DNA from: CAZJDV01 sp964544865
GTDB lineage: Bacteria; Chloroflexota; Dehalococcoidia; Lucifugimonadales; CAJWER01
NCBI GenBank assembly: GCA_964544865.1
Contig: CAZJDV010000056.1
Location: forward strand, 1 to 16,819
Reading direction: 5' to 3'
Length of the DNA: 16,819 bases
The notes under the pieces were generated by a model, which saw nothing but the letters and a program-made list of their open reading frames with translations, searched no databases and had not been told where the DNA came from. Shown here in pieces: positions 13,722 to 16,819 of this stretch. A program made the position numbers and the translations under genes. The first letter of the stretch is position 1, and the number at the start of each line of letters is the position of its first letter.

Positions 13722-15521
13722 ATGCAGATTTTCCTCCGAATCCTCGCTATAGCCCTCCGCCGCAAATGGCAACTGGCCGGTGCGCTCACCAGCATGGTGG
13801 GAGCTACCACGGCATATCTCTCGCTTCCCTGGCTCTTCGGTAACGCGGTAGACGAAATCGCCGCCATCTTCGCCAGCGGCGATACGGCGAACAGCGCCAT
13901 TATCGGCATCGCTATCTCGATCCTGGTGGTGAGCGCCATCAGGGGAACGCTGACCTTCATCCAGACCTACATGGGCGAATCCCTCGCCCAGAACGTCGTC
14001 TACGAACTCCGTAATACGTTCTACGATCACGTGCAGAACGTGAGTTTCGGCTTCCACGACAAGCACCACACCGGGAACCTAATGTCGAGGGCCATCACCG
14101 ACGTCGAGGCCCTTCGCATGTTCATAAACTCGGGCATGGTCAGACTCCCGTACTTCGTCTTTCTGTTCCTCGGCGCCGCGGGGCTCATGCTATGGCGTGA
14201 CTGGAGACTGGGCCTGTTGAGCGTAGCCTTCATGCCGGTGATGGCCGTGGTTTCGGCGGTCGTGAGGCTCCACTTGAGGCGCATTTGGCTCCAGGTGCAG
14301 GAGGACATGGCGGACCTGAGCACGGTTCTCCAGGAGAACATGACCGGCGTTCGGGTGGTGAAGGCCTTTGCCTCCGAGGAGCACGAGCAGACCAAATACG
14401 ACGCCAAGAGCGGCTCGGTGTCGAGCAGCATCGTCAAGGCTTCGCGGCTCCAGGCGATGAATAGCTCGTTCATGACATTCGTTTACCTGATAGTCGTCGG
14501 CCTGCTACTGTGGACCGGGGGTCTTCGCGTCATCAACGGGAACATGACTCCGGGCGAGCTGGCTCAATTCCTCTTCTATATGCAACTGATGTCGATGCCG
14601 ATCCGGCATGCCGGCATGCTGGTCAGCAGCTTCGCCCGCGCACTCTCCGCCGGACAGCGGTTGTTCGAGATCCTTGACTACGAGTCCTCCGTGCAGGAAT
14701 CAGCCGGCGCCTCCGCGCTGCCGAGGGTCCGCGGGCACGTCCGATTCGAGAGCGTCGGTTTCGCCTATGAAGGCGGACCGCAGGTGCTCAAGGACATCGA
14801 CATAGACGCCGCGCCGGGAAAGATGATAGCCCTGCTCGGATCGCCTGGCAGCGGCAAGAGCACATTGGTCCACCTCCTCCCTCGATTCTACGACCTGGAG
14901 TCGGGCCGAATCACCATCGACGGCATGGACATACGGGACGCGACGCTGACCTCGCTCCGCCGCAACATCGCCATCGTCCAGCAGGATATGTTTCTTTTCA
15001 CGGCGTCTCTTAGGGATAACATCGTTTACGGACGGGAGGATGCGACGCTGGACGAGGTCGTGGGGGCGGCCAAGATCGCGCAGCTCCACGACTACATCGT
15101 GGGCCTTGAAGAGGGCTACGATACTCAGATCGGTGAGCGCGGCTCGACCCTGTCGGGCGGGCAGCGACAGCGTATGTCCATCGCGAGAGCCGTGCTACTC
15201 GACCCGCCGGTACTGATTCTCGACGACGCGACCGCCAGCGTGGATGCAAGTACCGAGGAGCAGATCAGAAAGGCGATGGAGTCTGTCATGCGGGGGCGCA
15301 CCACGTTTGTGATCGCCCACCGGCTGAGCACCGTCTTCAACGCCGACGAGATCCTGGTCCTGGACGAGGGCAGGATCGCGGAGCGCGGGACGCATAAGGA
15401 GCTCCTCGGCCGGGGGGGCCTCTACAGGCGAATCTACGACCTGCAGCTACGCCCTCAGGAAGAGGTCATGATGGAGTTTGAAGTCCCTGAGCCTCTCAAA
15501 GAGGGGGGCGGCGAAGCATAG
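13722..15521 (+). CDS. ABC exporter half-transporter with degenerate ATPase site
   Basis: 599 residues: a type IV (ABCB-like) exporter half with an N-terminal six-helix membrane domain (about 15-310) and a C-terminal ATPase domain (about 338-575). ATPase motifs: Walker A GSPGSGKST (373-381), Q-loop Q421 in IVQQDMFLF, signature LSGGQ (477-481), Walker B VLILD (497-501) and H-loop H533 in IAHRLST. The residue after Walker B is Asp502 rather than the catalytic Glu, as in the degenerate subunit of heterodimeric exporters such as TM287/288 or BmrCD. The stop overlaps the GTG of the next half-transporter by one base, so the two subunits probably form a heterodimer. The substrate cannot be told; family members export drugs, lipids or peptides. 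The start ATG has no clear ribosome-binding site. The acidic tail (EVMMEFEVPEPLKEGGGEA) lies beyond the fold. Confidence 0.93.
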   Translation: MQIFLRILAIALRRKWQLAGALTSMVGATTAYLSLPWLFGNAVDEIAAIFASGDTANSAIIGIAISILVVSAIRGTLTFIQTYMGESLAQNVVYELRNTFYDHVQNVSFGFHDKHHTGNLMSRAITDVEALRMFINSGMVRLPYFVFLFLGAAGLMLWRDWRLGLLSVAFMPVMAVVSAVVRLHLRRIWLQVQEDMADLSTVLQENMTGVRVVKAFASEEHEQTKYDAKSGSVSSSIVKASRLQAMNSSFMTFVYLIVVGLLLWTGGLRVINGNMTPGELAQFLFYMQLMSMPIRHAGMLVSSFARALSAGQRLFEILDYESSVQESAGASALPRVRGHVRFESVGFAYEGGPQVLKDIDIDAAPGKMIALLGSPGSGKSTLVHLLPRFYDLESGRITIDGMDIRDATLTSLRRNIAIVQQDMFLFTASLRDNIVYGREDATLDEVVGAAKIAQLHDYIVGLEEGYDTQIGERGSTLSGGQRQRMSIARAVLLDPPVLILDDATASVDASTEEQIRKAMESVMRGRTTFVIAHRLSTVFNADEILVLDEGRIAERGTHKELLGRGGLYRRIYDLQLRPQEEVMMEFEVPEPLKEGGGEA

Positions 15522-16819
15522 TGCGTAGTCAAGGATTCTTCCGAGAGGCCGCCCGGTCAGGTGGCCGCATCGAAGAGGAAGTGTACGGCGCCGTCTTCAA
15601 CTATCGAGTTGTGGCCCGGATGGCGCCGTACGTCCGCCCATTCGCCCGCCTCGTCGCGGTGAGTATCGCCGCGATGCTCATTTTCACGGGCACACAGGTG
15701 GCCGTGCCCTGGCTGATCAAGGTGGGCATCGACGACTTCATCAGCGCCGGTGACGGCACGGGGCTGACCCTCGTAGTTGGCCTATTCCTGGGCAATGCCA
15801 TGCTGAATTGGGGCGCCGGCTTCACCCAGGATTTCTACATCGCAAAGGTGGGACAGGGGATGCTCTATCGCTTGCGTCTGGACGTGTTCTCTCATCTCCA
15901 GAAACAGTCGGTCTCGTTCTACGATAGGAACGAGGTCGGGCGTTTGATGTCCCGAGTCCTGGGAGACGTCTACCAGTTGCAGGAGTTCCTCTCCGTGGCC
16001 GTGGTGACCGTCGGGGACCTGCTGAGCCTCGTGGGGATCGTGGCCGCGCTGATATTCCTCAACGTGAAGCTGGGGCTCATCGCCTTGGTGACCCTGCCGG
16101 TGCTCGTTCTCATCATGGCGATATGGCAGCCCCTGGCACGCAAGGCATTCATCAGGGTCAGGCAGGCCGCCGCGATCGTAAACGGCGCGCTCAACGAGAA
16201 CATCGCGGGCGTGCGGGTCGTCCAGAGCATGAACCGCCAGGACCGCAACCTGGAGCTGTTCGAAGAGAAGAACCGCGAGAACCTCAGGTCCAACCTGTTC
16301 GCGACCCGCATGGCTGCTGCGCTGCTGCCATCGGTGGACATGCTGACCGCGGCCTCCATAGGGCTGGTCCTTTATTTCGGCGCGGGTCTCGTTAGCGACA
16401 ACGCACTGGAGGTCGGGGCGCTGGTGGCCTTCGTAATGTACATCCAGCGCTTCTTCGACCCGATTCGCAGCCTCACCATGCAGTACACCCAGCTCCAGCG
16501 GGCGATGGCCTCCGGTATCAGGATATTTGAACTGCTGGATACGGTGCCCGAACTGGCGGACGTTCCTAACGCCCCGGAGCTGCCCCGGCTGAGCGGGGAC
16601 ATGGAATTCCGGAATGTCAGCTACAACTATGTGGCCGGACAGGACGTGCTCAACGATGTCAACATACATATTCGCCCCGGACAGACGGCCGCGATCGTAG
16701 GACCAACCGGGGCCGGCAAGACCACTCTGGTCTCCCTCGCCTCTCGGTTCTACGACGTGCAGCCCGGCAGAGGCAGCATCCTCGTCGACGGGCACGACAT
16801 ACGCGACGCCTCTCGCAAG
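15521..16819 (+). CDS. Second ABC exporter half-transporter, 3' end outside window
   Basis: 433 codons are open from a GTG at 15521, which shares its first base with the upstream TAG, to the window edge. A purine-rich GAGGGGGGCGG about 10 bases before serves as ribosome-binding site. An N-terminal extension of about 30 residues (RSQGFFREAARSGGRIEEEV) precedes six membrane segments (about 45-320; for example LVAVSIAAMLIFTGTQVAVP). The ATPase domain begins near residue 360, with Walker A GPTGAGKTT (394-402). The sequence ends at DIRDASRK, before the signature and Walker B, so it cannot be seen whether this subunit carries the catalytic Glu expected of the active partner. Coupled translation and complementary features support a heterodimer with the upstream product. 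Confidence 0.92.
   Translation, partial: MRSQGFFREAARSGGRIEEEVYGAVFNYRVVARMAPYVRPFARLVAVSIAAMLIFTGTQVAVPWLIKVGIDDFISAGDGTGLTLVVGLFLGNAMLNWGAGFTQDFYIAKVGQGMLYRLRLDVFSHLQKQSVSFYDRNEVGRLMSRVLGDVYQLQEFLSVAVVTVGDLLSLVGIVAALIFLNVKLGLIALVTLPVLVLIMAIWQPLARKAFIRVRQAAAIVNGALNENIAGVRVVQSMNRQDRNLELFEEKNRENLRSNLFATRMAAALLPSVDMLTAASIGLVLYFGAGLVSDNALEVGALVAFVMYIQRFFDPIRSLTMQYTQLQRAMASGIRIFELLDTVPELADVPNAPELPRLSGDMEFRNVSYNYVAGQDVLNDVNIHIRPGQTAAIVGPTGAGKTTLVSLASRFYDVQPGRGSILVDGHDIRDASRK

Noticed and set aside
15782..16795. Minus-strand 337-codon frame.
   Set aside because: It is His/Gln/Glu-rich shadow sequence antisense to the second ABC exporter gene.
1..16819. CRISPR arrays, insertion sequences, phage genes or rRNA.
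   Set aside because: I saw no regularly spaced repeats, transposase or phage protein text, or rRNA-like sequence anywhere in the window.

Overview
This GC-rich window carries mostly compact bacterial genes with Shine-Dalgarno motifs and sigma-70-type promoters. The gene set (a 2-oxoacid dehydrogenase E1-E2 operon, a PrkA kinase, an ECF sigma factor paired with a DUF5667-like membrane protein, a DUF3179 protein and a paired ABC exporter) fits Chloroflexota, perhaps a SAR202/Dehalococcoidia-like lineage. That placement is inferred from gene content, not from a marker gene.

Layout. Positions 1-644 (minus) hold the N-terminal part of an exported protein cut by the window edge, preceded by a long structured leader and a likely promoter near 1000. 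Positions 1145-2760 are a gene graveyard: an unidentified minus-strand remnant, a frameshifted small membrane protein with a Cys-Cys pair (MerT/MerC-like), and a SAM-dependent methyltransferase broken by a one-base deletion, a 5-bp tandem duplication and an in-frame TAA. The last reading frame of the methyltransferase runs without a stop into the next gene, so a naive caller would produce a 530-residue chimera. The true E1-alpha gene starts at a GTG at 2938. Positions 2938-6269 are a three-gene operon for E1-alpha, E1-beta and lipoyl-E2 of a pyruvate/acetoin-type dehydrogenase complex, with no E3 in view. A six-helix AmiS/UreI-like membrane protein (6533-7078) and prkA (7246-9261) follow, then a possible 43-residue membrane peptide.

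The most notable locus is 9753-10802 (minus). It is a DUF3179 protein whose conserved CPxC motif is written TGA-CCA-TTC-TGC. The frame is continuous across the TGA. Fourteen bases after the TGA there is a perfect 6-bp hairpin with a 5-base GU-containing loop, which is the geometry of a bacterial SECIS element. I read this as a candidate selenoprotein (U-P-F-C), although a nonsense mutation is the competing explanation. Just beyond its 3' end lies a compact tRNA-like fold without an evident D-arm.

The right part holds rimI (minus), an ECF sigma factor with a TATAAT box only five bases from its ATG, its adjacent DUF5667-like membrane partner, a clear intrinsic terminator, and a promoter driving two overlapping ABC-exporter half-transporter genes. 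The first half-transporter has Asp in place of the catalytic Walker B Glu, as in heterodimeric exporters. The second is cut by the window end within its ATPase domain.
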